A DNA stretch of 64,000 nucleotides from Leifsonia sp. NPDC080035 (GTDB lineage: Bacteria > Actinomycetota > Actinomycetes > Actinomycetales > Microbacteriaceae), in NCBI RefSeq assembly GCF_040050925.1, contig NZ_CP157390.1, forward strand, positions 2,170,001-2,234,000. The letters are read 5' to 3'. Each line of letters begins with the position of its first letter. Position 1 is the stretch's first letter. The notes beneath the pieces were generated by a model. The model was not told the origin of the DNA and did not search any database. It was given only the letters and a program-made list of their open reading frames with translations. Positions 1 through 8,565 of the stretch are shown one piece after another. A program made the translations under genes and the position numbers.

Positions 1-17
1 GAAAAGGAACAAACCTG

Positions 18-1628
18 ATGTCTCGATCCCGTCCCGCCGCCACCTTCGCCGTCCTGGCCCTGAGCGTCGGCTCCTTCGCGACCCTCCAGTCGCTCGTCGT
101 CCCCGTCCTCCCCGTCATCCAGTCTGACCTGCACACGACGACCGCAGGCGTCACCTGGACCATGACCGCCTGGCTCATCGCCGCGGCGGTCGCAACGCCC
201 CTGCTCGGCCGCGTCGGCGACCTCGTCGGCAAGCGCCGCGTGTTCGTCCTCGCGCTGCTGGCCGTCGCCCTCGGCAGCGTGATCGCCGCCGTCGCGCCCA
301 ACATCGGCGTCCTCATCGGCGGCCGTGTCGTCCAGGGCCTCGGCGGGGCGATGTTCCCGCTGGCGTTCGGCATCATCCGCGACGAGTTCCCTGCCCGCCG
401 GCTGCCCTCGGCGATCGGCGCCATCGCGTCCGTCATCGCCATCGGCAGCGGTCTCGGCACTGTGCTCGCCGGCCCGCTCGCCGACGCGCTCAGCTGGCGC
501 GGCCTGTTCCTCGTCCCCGTCGCGCTGACGGTCACGGCTGCGGTGCTCGCGCTCGCGATCATCCCCGAGTCGCCCACCCGCGCGACCGGTGGGGTGAACC
601 CGTGGGCGGCCGTGCTGCTCTCCGGCTGGCTGATCGCGCTGCTGCTTCCGCTCAGCACCGGCTCGCAGTGGGGATGGGCGTCCCCGCAGGTCGTCGGCCT
701 GTTCGTCGTCGCCGCTGTGCTCCTGGCGGCGTGGATCGTCGTCGAGCTGCGTTCCCGGCACCCGCTGGTCGACATGCGCCTGATGCGCGAGCCCGGCGTG
801 TGGTCCATGAACGCGGCCGCGATCTTCATCGGCGCCGCGATGTTCTCGGTGTTCTCGTACTTCCCGCGTTTCGTGCAGACCCCCGCCAGCACCGGCTATG
901 GGCTCGGCGCGAGCGTCGCGGAGTCGGGGATGCTGATGCTGCCGATGCTCGTCACCATGGCGGTCACCGGGTTCGCGAGCGGACCGCTCGAGCGCTGGCT
1001 CTCGTTCCGCGCTCAGATCGTGGTCTCCGCCGTGCTGATGGCCGCGGCCAGCCTGTCGCTCGCGTTCTGGCACGGTTCCCTTCTCGCCGTCGCGACCGCG
1101 TCCGGCGTCTTCGGAATCGGCCTCGGCCTCATCTACGCGGCGATCACGAGCGTGGTCGTCCAGAGCGTCCCAGCCACCCAGACCGGCATCGCCAGCGGGA
1201 TGAACGCCAACCTGCGCACCGTTGGATCCGCGCTCGGCGCCGCCGTGATGACGGCGCTGGTCACCGGCACCCTCGGCGTCGGCGGTCTGCCGGCGGAGGC
1301 CGGGTACACCGAGGGCTTCGCCACGGCGGGAGTGCTCGCGCTCGGCGCGGGCGCCGTGACGGTGGCTGCCGCCCTCGTGGTCAGGGCCCGGCGTGCCAGC
1401 GCGTCGGCGGCGGCGGACCTCGCGGCGGTCGCCGGACTCGCCCGGCTGGAGGCCGAGGTGGCCGGCTCGGACCGCACCGTGGCCGTGCTGGAGCCGGCGG
1501 TGCCCGACGGGGACCGCGCGGTGTCCATCCTCGACGCCCGTGAGGCGGAGGCGGCGGAGATGGCGCGCCTCGCCGCGAAGCTGGACGGCGACGACCGCGA
1601 CACGGTGACACAACCCGCCGTGGCCTGA
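18..1628 (+). CDS. MFS drug-efflux-type transporter (DHA2-like)
   Basis: A 536-residue polytopic membrane protein, probably a proton-coupled exporter of toxic compounds. Hydrophobic helices fill residues 1 to about 455. The loop after the second helix carries the MFS motif A, seen as GRVGDLVGKRR near residue 65. The length and number of helices fit the 14-helix DHA2 family better than the 12-helix families. The last 80 residues are a hydrophilic Ala/Glu/Asp-rich tail that is longer than usual for the family. The ATG is preceded by an AAGGA ribosome site at about 9 nt. The substrate cannot be told from sequence. It stands alone and converges on the GIY-YIG gene across a shared hairpin. Confidence 0.85.
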   Translation: MSRSRPAATFAVLALSVGSFATLQSLVVPVLPVIQSDLHTTTAGVTWTMTAWLIAAAVATPLLGRVGDLVGKRRVFVLALLAVALGSVIAAVAPNIGVLIGGRVVQGLGGAMFPLAFGIIRDEFPARRLPSAIGAIASVIAIGSGLGTVLAGPLADALSWRGLFLVPVALTVTAAVLALAIIPESPTRATGGVNPWAAVLLSGWLIALLLPLSTGSQWGWASPQVVGLFVVAAVLLAAWIVVELRSRHPLVDMRLMREPGVWSMNAAAIFIGAAMFSVFSYFPRFVQTPASTGYGLGASVAESGMLMLPMLVTMAVTGFASGPLERWLSFRAQIVVSAVLMAAASLSLAFWHGSLLAVATASGVFGIGLGLIYAAITSVVVQSVPATQTGIASGMNANLRTVGSALGAAVMTALVTGTLGVGGLPAEAGYTEGFATAGVLALGAGAVTVAAALVVRARRASASAAADLAAVAGLARLEAEVAGSDRTVAVLEPAVPDGDRAVSILDAREAEAAEMARLAAKLDGDDRDTVTQPAVA

Positions 1629-1641
1629 CCCACACACACGT

Positions 1642-1711
1642 CTGAGGCCGAGGGGCGAGACGTTGCGACCGACGCCGATGGCGTGCGCAACGACCCGCCC
1701 CTCGGCCTCAG
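1642..1711. terminator. Bidirectional hairpin between convergent genes
   Basis: Two perfect 16-base arms (1642-1657 and 1696-1711, CTGAGGCCGAGGGGCG and its complement) enclose an inner 7-bp pair (CGTTGCG 1661-1667 with CGCAACG 1686-1692). The right arm overlaps the last codons of the minus-strand gene. Its position between two convergent genes suggests a shared terminator. There is no T tract, as is common in high-GC actinobacteria. Confidence 0.7.
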
Positions 1712-2250
1712 GCGCGCAGGGCGGCCGCCTCGCTGCGCCAGCGGGCGAGCAGCGCCCAGGGGTCCGGGGCGCCCGCGCGCACCGCATCCACGTGGGCGAG
1801 CAGGTCGTCGGCCGTCTCGAACCACTCGGTGCCCGGGATGCGCAGGCCCGCGAACTGCGCGTGTCTGCGCTGCTCGAGCACGCGATCCCCGCGCTCGAAG
1901 GCGAGCACCTCGTCGTGCGGGAGGCTCGTGAACCGCTGCGCGGGGTTCGCCGACGTGCCGATCTTGATCCGGTCGCGGAAGCGCAGGTAGTAGACGACGT
2001 CGACCCGCGACGACGTGACGCCCTCCGGCGGCAGCTCGCCCGCACGCCACTCGCAGACGGCGCAGACCCAGCCGGAGGGGTAGCGCACCCCGAGCCGTGA
2101 CCCGCAGAAGGCGCACGGCGCGGGCAGCAGGTCGGTCATCCCGTACTCGCCGTCCACCCAGTCGTGCGCGACCAGGAGGTGTGGAAGGCACAGCGGAAGC
2201 GGCGCCCCCGGATGGGCGGCGGCACCGCACACGGCACAGGACTCGGTCAC
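1708..2250 (-). CDS. Zinc-ribbon protein with GIY-YIG nuclease-like domain
   Basis: A 180-residue protein. The N-terminal half holds CxxC pairs (CAVCG near residue 5, CAFCG near 67-71, CAVCE near 84-88), which look like zinc-binding knuckles. The C-terminal half contains VVYYLRF...IKIGTS...RF, the signature of the GIY-YIG/T5orf172 group, followed by an E..RHAQF segment and GTEWF. GIY-YIG proteins are usually endonucleases, but many short chromosomal members have no known role. I chose the GTG at 2250 over the ATG 78 nt upstream because TACCCT lies exactly 6 nt before it, the spacing of a leaderless actinobacterial promoter, and homology-like content starts there. Confidence 0.7.
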   Translation of the reverse strand: MTESCAVCGAAAHPGAPLPLCLPHLLVAHDWVDGEYGMTDLLPAPCAFCGSRLGVRYPSGWVCAVCEWRAGELPPEGVTSSRVDVVYYLRFRDRIKIGTSANPAQRFTSLPHDEVLAFERGDRVLEQRRHAQFAGLRIPGTEWFETADDLLAHVDAVRAGAPDPWALLARWRSEAAALRA

Positions 2251-2530
2251 CCGGCGAGGGTAACCCGCACCGCCGACGCCCGCGCGAACGGGCGGCCGTG
2301 GATGGCGGGAGACCGCGCATCCGTGCACGGAGGGGAGGAGGGTGAGCCCCCGAGCAGCCGCGGCGAGGCACTGCTTCTCGGCGCTCCGGCGGGCGTCCGC
2401 ACGGGTATCTCGATCGAACAGTGAGTATCGACGCCGCTCGCTGCTTTCCTTGGTCGGTGTTCAGTCATCCATCTGCGCGTGAACGTCGGTCCGCGGCCGA
2501 TCATCTACGTTGCAGGCGAAGCATTGAGGG

Positions 2531-3286
2531 TTGCGTTCGCCGGTGTCGTTGGGGCGACGCGTGACGACGATGCCGAGCGGGAGGTCGTGCTCGGGGTGGA
2601 CGTGGTGGACGACGTCGCCGACATCGCGTGCGATCGGGGTGCTGGCAGGACTCGTCGCGTTGTCCGGTGGTGCCAACGTCCTGGTGAATGTCGCCGGTCT
2701 GATTCGGCTGGCGCTCCGGAATGACTTCGACGTGCCGTTGGCGGTGATCGCCGTCGCGGTCGTCATCATCGGCGTTCTCGCATGGTCGGCCGCCGTCGTT
2801 CTCCCACTCCGCGGCGCGGCACGGTTGTTGGAGCGAAGGCGCGGCGGAGCGACCATGCTCGTCTTCGCTGCTCTCTTCCGGCTCGCAGGAATCTTCGCGA
2901 CCGCCACGGGATTCGTCTTCGCCACTGTCGTCGCCGTCCTCGCCACTCTGGCCCTGCTCGGGGCGGCCGCGGCCGGGATCCGGGAGACGAGGAACTCGCC
3001 GTCCCCGATCGTTGTCTACGACACCTTCCCCGGGCCTCTCGGGAGGACGCCCCGAACCGTGAAGGCCGCGCGACGGCTCGCGCTCTTCGGGGGCCTGGTG
3101 GGCGCACAGGCGTTCTATCTCAAGCAGGCGTGGAAAGGGATGCTATCGATCACGCTCCTCGCCCTCGCGTTCGTCAGCTGGGACTCGCCGCTCGTCTGGG
3201 TTTTCGCGGGCGCGCTCGTCGGCATCGTGTGTCTCGATTTCCTCGGCGCGCCTGATCGAGTGGAGACGATCAACGGATGGCTGTGA
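2531..3286 (+). CDS. Membrane protein of unknown function, TM2-like C-terminus
   Basis: Up to 251 residues with about five hydrophobic segments (roughly residues 36-55, 66-90, 107-145 as two, and 200-240 as a hairpin). The C-terminal part, with KAARRLALFGGLVGAQAFYL followed by two helices, resembles the TM2 domain layout, in which a short loop links two helices. I do not recognise the family. The start is uncertain: the first 35 residues (TTG start at 2531) look unlike protein, so a downstream start such as the GTG near 2638 is possible. It overlaps the next lipoprotein gene by 10 bases, so the two are probably co-transcribed. Confidence 0.55.
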   Translation: MRSPVSLGRRVTTMPSGRSCSGWTWWTTSPTSRAIGVLAGLVALSGGANVLVNVAGLIRLALRNDFDVPLAVIAVAVVIIGVLAWSAAVVLPLRGAARLLERRRGGATMLVFAALFRLAGIFATATGFVFATVVAVLATLALLGAAAAGIRETRNSPSPIVVYDTFPGPLGRTPRTVKAARRLALFGGLVGAQAFYLKQAWKGMLSITLLALAFVSWDSPLVWVFAGALVGIVCLDFLGAPDRVETINGWL

Positions 3287-3768
3287 TCAACGCCGAAGCC
3301 GTCGGTGCGCGCGGGCGGCACCGGAGGCGGCGCGCGGCCGTCCCCCTCCTTCTTGTCGCCGCGCTTCTCGCGGGGTGCAGCAGCACCACAAACCTCAGAG
3401 GCTATGCGACGAGCTTGGAGGCCGCCCACGCGAGTGATCCAGAGGCGACCGAGCGTTGCGGTTCGTGGGTGGGCGACGGGGCGTCGAGGTGGTCAGTCGT
3501 GGCAGCGCGCGACAGCGACATGCAGACGATCAGAACGCTCGCCGCGTCGTCTCCCGTCGCGATGGAACAGATCACCGACGTGTGGCCCGACCGTCAGGGG
3601 TACGCCGCGATCTGCGTGACGAAGCCGGCGGACGATCCCGGCAGCCGACTGTTCTCCATCCAGCTCCGCGACGGGGAAGGGGTTCTGCTCGACGCCTGGC
3701 GGACAGACGGCGATCGGCCGCTGCCGCGAATGTCGGGCAGTTCTTCCGGCAGGAGTGACGAACGATGA
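3277..3768 (+). CDS. Predicted lipoprotein
   Basis: A 163-residue protein with an Arg-rich N-region, a hydrophobic stretch and the lipobox LLAGC near residue 33, so it should be processed by signal peptidase II and tethered outside the membrane. The mature part has two cysteines or fewer and no domain I recognise. It overlaps the upstream membrane gene by 10 bases and the next gene by an ATGA junction, making it the middle gene of a three-gene operon. The shared operon suggests an envelope role, but no more can be said. Confidence 0.65.
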   Translation: MAVINAEAVGARGRHRRRRAAVPLLLVAALLAGCSSTTNLRGYATSLEAAHASDPEATERCGSWVGDGASRWSVVAARDSDMQTIRTLAASSPVAMEQITDVWPDRQGYAAICVTKPADDPGSRLFSIQLRDGEGVLLDAWRTDGDRPLPRMSGSSSGRSDER

Positions 3769-4073
3769 GCGTGCTCGTCCTCTTGGGCCCGCTCGGCACC
3801 GTCGCGGCCGTCGGAGGTGTCGCCATCTGGCGGATGGAGGCGGCGCGTCGCCGAGTCCTCTCGAGCGATGGAGTGGAAGGGATCGTCGCGGGCAAGCGCG
3901 TGAGCGCCGAGCACGGTGAGCTGCGACTGCCGGCACACGGCACCGCGCCCGGTGCCATCATGGTGACGCCGACCTCGTACATCCTCACGATCGCGACGTC
4001 GCACGGGGAACGGGACCTCGTCGTCGACGAGGACACGCTCGCCTCCTACGAGATCGGCGACAGTTTCCCGTAG
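3765..4073 (+). CDS. Small membrane-anchored protein of unknown function
   Basis: A 102-residue protein with one N-terminal hydrophobic segment (residues 2-20) followed by a soluble domain of about 80 residues, rich in beta-type sequence, that ends LASYEIGDSFP. Its ATG overlaps the stop of the lipoprotein gene (ATGA), so translation is probably coupled. The family is not recognised. The layout resembles small membrane-tethered accessory subunits, but that is inference only. Confidence 0.55.
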   Translation: MSVLVLLGPLGTVAAVGGVAIWRMEAARRRVLSSDGVEGIVAGKRVSAEHGELRLPAHGTAPGAIMVTPTSYILTIATSHGERDLVVDEDTLASYEIGDSFP

Positions 4074-4164
4074 GCCCACAGGCACGGGCGGCTCCATAGG
4101 CCATTCCCAGGGCGCTTCCAGCCGCGCTAAGAATCCGGAAAGGAAAGTCCGGGATCGTCGAAGC

Positions 4165-5535
4165 ATGACCAGCATCGCCACCCCGCGCCGCGTCTCCGCC
4201 CGCGCCGACGACGCGCCGCGGCAGCGGCGGCGGCAGCGGGTCCTGCGCACGGTGCTGGTTGCGGGGTTCCTCGCCGTGCTCGCGATGTGGTGGGTGGATG
4301 TGCCCGCGGCCTACGCGGCCACGCCCGCGGCTCTCGCCACCACGGCGGGCGAGCTGACCGGCCTCGTCGGCGCGTACCTGGTGTGCGTGCAAGTGCTGCT
4401 GATCGCGCGCATCCCGTGGTTCGAGCGCGCCGTCGGACTCGACCGGCTGGTGCTCTGGCACCGGTGGGTGGGCACCTCCGTGGTGCTGCTGGTGGTCACG
4501 CACGTGCTGTTCATGGTGCTCGGCACGATGATCCTCGACCGGTCGCTGCCCTGGGACGCGTTCCTCGGGGTGCTCCGCGACTACCCCGACATGCTCACCG
4601 CCCTCGTCGGCACGATCGCGTTCCTCGCCATCGGGCTGAGCAGCGCGAGGCTGCTGCGGGCCCGGCTCTCGTACGAGGTCTGGTACTGGTTGCACCTGAC
4701 GACGTACGTCGCGATCTTCCTGACCTTCCTCCACCAGCTGAGCGGCGGCACCCACTTCGTCGCCAACCCCGTCAACCGGGCGGCGTGGCTGCTGCTGTAT
4801 CTCGGAACCGCGGCCGCCGTGCTCACCTGGCGGTTCGTCCTCCCGACCGCTCGCGCCTGGCGGCACCGGCTGCGGGTGGAGGCGGTGGTCGCCGAGAACG
4901 CGGGCACGACGTCCGTCTGGTTCCACGGCCCGCACGTCGACGAGCTGGGCATCCGGGCGGGCAACTTCCTGCTGTTCCGGTTCCTGGCGCGCGGTCACCT
5001 GCTGACGGCGCACCCCTACTCGATCTCGCGCGTCCCGCATCAGGGACGGCTGCGCATCACCGTCGGGGCACTCGGCGACCACTCGACGCTCGTGCGCCAC
5101 CTGAAGCCGGGGACGCTGACCTTCGTCGAGGGACCGTTCGGCCACTTCACCGCCGACCGCGCGAGCCGGGAGCGCATCCTGCTGATCGCCGGCGGTGCCG
5201 GGATCGGGCCGATCCGCGCGCTCGCCGAGGAGCTGACCGCGCGCGGGCATCAGCCGGTGCTGCTGTACCGCGCCCACTCGGTGGCGCACCTCGCCCTGCT
5301 GCCCGAGCTGCAGGCGATGCGCGGGCTGACCGTGATCCCGGTGACGGGCCGGCGCGCTGAGCTCGGCTACGACCCGCTCGGAAGCGCCGCGCTCGCCCGG
5401 CTGGTGCCGGACGCGCACGCCCGCGAGGCCTTCATCTGCGGGCCGGAGGGGATGGCCGTGACCGCCGAACGATCGCTGCGGGAGCTGATGGTGCCGCGGC
5501 GCTTCATCCACCGAGAAGAACTGAGCATGGCATGA
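4165..5535 (+). CDS. Ferric-reductase-like flavocytochrome (FAD/NAD(P)H)
   Basis: A 456-residue protein with an N-terminal membrane domain of six or so helices and a C-terminal cytoplasmic FAD/NAD(P) reductase module. Two helices carry spaced histidines, His99/His113 and His177/His190 (14 and 13 apart), the pattern of bis-heme ferric reductase/NOX domains. HPYSIS at residue 283 fits the FAD-binding RxYS-type motif, GGAGIG at 343 the nucleotide-binding loop, and CGPEGM at 425 the C-terminal NAD(P) motif. The predicted role is moving electrons from cytoplasmic NAD(P)H through heme to an outside acceptor. It is the first gene of a coupled unit with an FMN-binding protein and ApbE, so the acceptor may be the covalent flavin of its neighbour. 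Confidence 0.85.
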   Translation: MTSIATPRRVSARADDAPRQRRRQRVLRTVLVAGFLAVLAMWWVDVPAAYAATPAALATTAGELTGLVGAYLVCVQVLLIARIPWFERAVGLDRLVLWHRWVGTSVVLLVVTHVLFMVLGTMILDRSLPWDAFLGVLRDYPDMLTALVGTIAFLAIGLSSARLLRARLSYEVWYWLHLTTYVAIFLTFLHQLSGGTHFVANPVNRAAWLLLYLGTAAAVLTWRFVLPTARAWRHRLRVEAVVAENAGTTSVWFHGPHVDELGIRAGNFLLFRFLARGHLLTAHPYSISRVPHQGRLRITVGALGDHSTLVRHLKPGTLTFVEGPFGHFTADRASRERILLIAGGAGIGPIRALAEELTARGHQPVLLYRAHSVAHLALLPELQAMRGLTVIPVTGRRAELGYDPLGSAALARLVPDAHAREAFICGPEGMAVTAERSLRELMVPRRFIHREELSMA

Positions 5536-6041
5536 GACAAAGACGATGGCGCGGGACCCTGCTGTTCGCGGGCATCCTGACGGTCCTGGGACTGACGGTC
5601 GGCGTGCGCCTGTACGGCGTGACGCAGCCGGAGAGCGCGCAGGTGTCCGCGCTGGCCCCGCGCAGCACGGCGAGCGCGGCGGCCACACCGAGCACCACGG
5701 CGACCGCGAGCCCGAGCGCGTCCGCGTCCCCGAGCGCGACCGCGTCCCCGAGCGCGACCGCCGACCCGGCGGCCAGGACGATCGACGGCGACACGGTACA
5801 GACGCGCTACGGCGCGATCCAGGTTCGGGTCACGCTCAACGGCTCGACCATCACCGCGGTCACCGAGCTGCAGTCCCCGGACCGCGACGGCCGCAGCGTC
5901 GAGATCAACCAGCAGGCCGCCCCGATGCTGGAGCAGGAGGTGCTCGCCTCGCAGTCGGCGAAGATCGACACCGTGTCGGGGGCGACCTACACGTCGGAGG
6001 GCTACATCCAGTCGCTCCAGTCCGCACTGGACAAGGCGTGA
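5532..6041 (+). CDS. Exported FMN-binding domain protein
   Basis: A 169-residue protein: an N-terminal signal anchor (residues 8-25), a low-complexity Ala/Ser/Thr/Pro linker (about 45-80) made of short tandem repeats, then an FMN_bind domain. The domain ends with SGATYT (residues 149-154). In this family ApbE attaches FMN covalently to the Thr of SGAT, here Thr152. The gene overlaps the upstream reductase (ATGA) and the downstream apbE (GTGA). It probably carries a flavin on the outer face of the membrane that accepts electrons from the flavocytochrome. Such extracytoplasmic flavin carriers are known from Nqr, Rnf and extracellular electron transfer systems. Confidence 0.85.
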   Translation: MRQRRWRGTLLFAGILTVLGLTVGVRLYGVTQPESAQVSALAPRSTASAAATPSTTATASPSASASPSATASPSATADPAARTIDGDTVQTRYGAIQVRVTLNGSTITAVTELQSPDRDGRSVEINQQAAPMLEQEVLASQSAKIDTVSGATYTSEGYIQSLQSALDKA

Positions 6042-6796
6042 GGCGCGTCGAGACGGTCATGGGCATCCCGATGTCGGTGGACATCCGGGAGGCCGACGAG
6101 GCGACAGCGGCGCGCGCGGCCGAAGCGGCGTTCGCGGTGCTGCGGGAGGCGGACGCCCGGTTCAGCCGGTACCGCGCGGACAGCGAGGTGAGCGCCATCC
6201 TGGACGGCAGGCGCACCGAGGCGGACGCGAGCCCCGACCTGCGCGAGGTGCTCGACATCGCCGCGCGCGCCAGGCTCGCCACCGGCGGCGCCTTCGACGT
6301 GCGCGGACCGGACGGCGAACTCGACACGGACGGCGTCGTGAAGGGCTGGGCGGCCGCGCGGGCGGCTGAAGCGATCCGCCGCCACGGCGTCCGCGTGTTC
6401 TGCCTGAACGCGGGCGGCGACGTCGTCGTCGGTGCGGCGCCCGCCGGGTCGGAGGGCTGGAACGTCGGCGTGCGCTCGCCGGAGTCGCCGGAGCGGATGC
6501 TCGCCGTGCTCACGGTGCGGGATGCGGCGGTCGCGACGTCCGGCGCCTACGAGCGCGGCGAGCACATCCGCGACGCGCGAACCGGCGCCCCGGCGCGGGA
6601 ACTCGTCAGCGCGACCGTGTTCGCGGCGGACCTGACGACCGCGGACGTGCTGGCGACCGCGGTCTTCGCGCTCGGCGAGGCCGGCGTGCCCTGGGCGACC
6701 GGCCACGGCGCGCGCGGGGTGCTCGCGGCGGCGGCCGACGGCCGCATCCTCGCCGCTGGCACCCTGCCGCTGGCCGCGTCCCAGCGCCCCGCATAG
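6038..6796 (+). CDS. apbE: ApbE-family FMN transferase
   Basis: A 252-residue protein, shorter than the roughly 320 usual for ApbE, without an obvious lipobox. It shows ApbE landmarks: MGIPMSV at the N-terminus, DTDGVVKGWA near residue 95-105 (flavin and Mg binding), LNAGGDVVV near 125, ATSGAYERG, HIRDARTG, and the closing TADVLATAVF segment with the metal-binding Asp. ApbE attaches FMN to Thr of SGAT motifs, and such a motif lies in the adjacent gene, so this is probably a dedicated maturase. I chose the GTG at 6038 because it overlaps the upstream stop as GTGA; an ATG at 6059 is the alternative. Without a signal peptide it would have to act before export or in the cytoplasm, which is unusual for the family. 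Confidence 0.8.
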   Translation: MRRVETVMGIPMSVDIREADEATAARAAEAAFAVLREADARFSRYRADSEVSAILDGRRTEADASPDLREVLDIAARARLATGGAFDVRGPDGELDTDGVVKGWAAARAAEAIRRHGVRVFCLNAGGDVVVGAAPAGSEGWNVGVRSPESPERMLAVLTVRDAAVATSGAYERGEHIRDARTGAPARELVSATVFAADLTTADVLATAVFALGEAGVPWATGHGARGVLAAAADGRILAAGTLPLAASQRPA

Positions 6797-6823
6797 CGCG
6801 GAGGAGGCCGGGCGACCAGCCCG

Positions 6824-6860
6824 CGTGACGCCGTGTTTCGGGCCGAAACACGGCGTCACG
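6824..6860. terminator. Perfect 18-bp palindrome with one-base centre
   Basis: Arms 6824-6841 and 6843-6860 are exact reverse complements around a single G (core TTTCGGGCCGAAA). It sits between the apbE stop and the next operon. It could act as a transcription terminator, though such a tight centre makes a poor RNA loop. A dimeric regulator site for the downstream transporter operon is the other reading. Confidence 0.5.
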
Positions 6861-6930
6861 GGCGGTCGACAGAGGGTGGCGGAGTTCGCATCCTGGGACG
6901 CACCCCATCGACGTATCCCAGGAGTCCCTC

Positions 6931-8565
6931 ATGCGTTCCCGTTCTCTCCGCCCCCTCGCCGCAGCGGCGCTCGTGCTCACCGGAGCCATCGCGCTGTCGG
7001 CGTGCGCGAGCGGCTCCGCGGCCTCCGGTTCCGGCCAGAAGGTCGACGGCGGCACCATCGTCTACGCCCACCAGCAGGAGCCGGCCTGCGTGTTCGGCGG
7101 CTGGATCGAGCAGGCCTACCTCTCGTACCAGGTGCTCGACAACCTCACCTCGCTCGACGCCGACCACACGGTCGTGCCGTGGCTGGCCACCGCGTGGAAG
7201 CAGTCGGCCGACGGCCTGACCTGGACGTTCACGCTCAAGAAGGGCGTCGAGTTCACCGACGGCACGCCGCTGACGGCCGCGGCCGTCGCCTACAACTTCG
7301 ACTACTGGGTGAAGGGCGGCAACAGCACCGCCAAGGTGTGGCTCGACGGGTACTACAAGAGCGCCGTCGCCGTCGACGCCCAGACCCTGCAGGTGAACCT
7401 CGCCAAGCCGTACCCGCGGCTGGCCGACAACCTCAGCCAGGGCTACTTCGGCATCCAGTCGCAGCACGCGCTGCAGACCCGGACCCAGGCGCAGAACTGC
7501 GAGGCGCCGATCGGCACGGGCGCGTTCACGGTGTCGAAGTGGAACCGCGGGCAGGACATCATCCTGAAGAAGAACAAGGACTACACCTCCCCGCCGGCCA
7601 ACGCCAAGCACACCGGGCCCGCCTACGTGGACGAGATCGACTGGAAGTTCGTCGCCGACCCGACCACCCGTGTCGCCGCGCTGCAGGGCGGCCAGGTGGA
7701 TGCGATCTACGACGTGCCTGCCGTGCAGTGGAGCGTGCTGAAGAACGGCGGCTACCAGCTGGAGAAGTACGTGACGCCCGGCCGTCCGCAGCAGATCTCG
7801 TTCAACACCGCGGTCGGTCCGTTCACCGACGAGCGCGTGCGCCAGGCGTTCGCGTACAGCCTCGACCGCAAGCAGATCGTCGACACGATCGGCCGCGGCG
7901 TCATCCCGTTCGAGGGCAACGGCGGCGTCAGCCAGGCGACCCCGGGCTACAGCGAGAAGGCGGCGGGGCTCTACAGCCAGGACCTGAAGAAGTCGGCGGC
8001 CCTGCTGGATGCGGCGGGCTGGAGGAAGAACGCCTCCGGCGTCCGTGAGAAGGGCGGCACGACGCTCACCGTCACGCTGCCCTACGGCGCGGGCTCGATC
8101 ATCAACGCCGACGGCGCCGCCATCCTCCAGGGCGTCAAGGAGCAGGCGGCGAAGGCCGGCTTCGACGTCAAGCTGGTGCCGGTGCCGCAGAGCGAGTTCT
8201 TCTCCGGCAAGTACTCGACGCCGGACTCGTACGACCTGCAGGCCGGGTACTGGACCAGCGTCACCGCTGGCATCCTCTACATCAACTGGCGCCCGTCCAC
8301 CGCCGACCACCCCAACTACTCGAACAGCGCGTTCTACAACGACGCGACGCTCGAGCAGTACATCCTCGAGGGCAACTCGGCCACCACGGTGGACGCGCAG
8401 AACGCGGCCTACCAGAAGGCCCAGGACTACATCGCCGAGCACGCCCTCTCGATCGGCGTCTACGACCGGCTGAGCACCCTCGCCGTCTCGCCGAAGCTGC
8501 ACGACGTCTGGCAGGAGCACGCACAGGGAGGGCCGACGTTCTATGACGCGTATCTCACCAAGTGA
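6931..8565 (+). CDS. ABC transporter substrate-binding lipoprotein (family 5)
   Basis: A 544-residue lipoprotein with lipobox LSAC at about residue 25, then the fold of the oligopeptide/nickel/opine binding proteins (SBP_bac_5). Typical segments are visible: VPWLATAWKQSADGLTWTF near 75, FTDGTPLTAAAVAYNFDYW near 105, and the hinge region VRQAFAYSLDRKQIVD near 307. An AGGAG ribosome site precedes the ATG. It delivers a ligand to the two permeases and double ATPase that follow. The ligand could be a peptide or an organosulfur/aminopolycarboxylate compound, given the monooxygenase at the operon end. Its 3' end overlaps the first permease by 23 bases. Confidence 0.88.
   Translation: MRSRSLRPLAAAALVLTGAIALSACASGSAASGSGQKVDGGTIVYAHQQEPACVFGGWIEQAYLSYQVLDNLTSLDADHTVVPWLATAWKQSADGLTWTFTLKKGVEFTDGTPLTAAAVAYNFDYWVKGGNSTAKVWLDGYYKSAVAVDAQTLQVNLAKPYPRLADNLSQGYFGIQSQHALQTRTQAQNCEAPIGTGAFTVSKWNRGQDIILKKNKDYTSPPANAKHTGPAYVDEIDWKFVADPTTRVAALQGGQVDAIYDVPAVQWSVLKNGGYQLEKYVTPGRPQQISFNTAVGPFTDERVRQAFAYSLDRKQIVDTIGRGVIPFEGNGGVSQATPGYSEKAAGLYSQDLKKSAALLDAAGWRKNASGVREKGGTTLTVTLPYGAGSIINADGAAILQGVKEQAAKAGFDVKLVPVPQSEFFSGKYSTPDSYDLQAGYWTSVTAGILYINWRPSTADHPNYSNSAFYNDATLEQYILEGNSATTVDAQNAAYQKAQDYIAEHALSIGVYDRLSTLAVSPKLHDVWQEHAQGGPTFYDAYLTK

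Noticed and set aside
2461..2946. Minus-strand frame reading HHVHPEHDLPLG
   Set aside because: It looked briefly like a metal-binding protein but overlaps the membrane protein gene for most of its length, and the remainder is Ala/Thr/Arg-rich.
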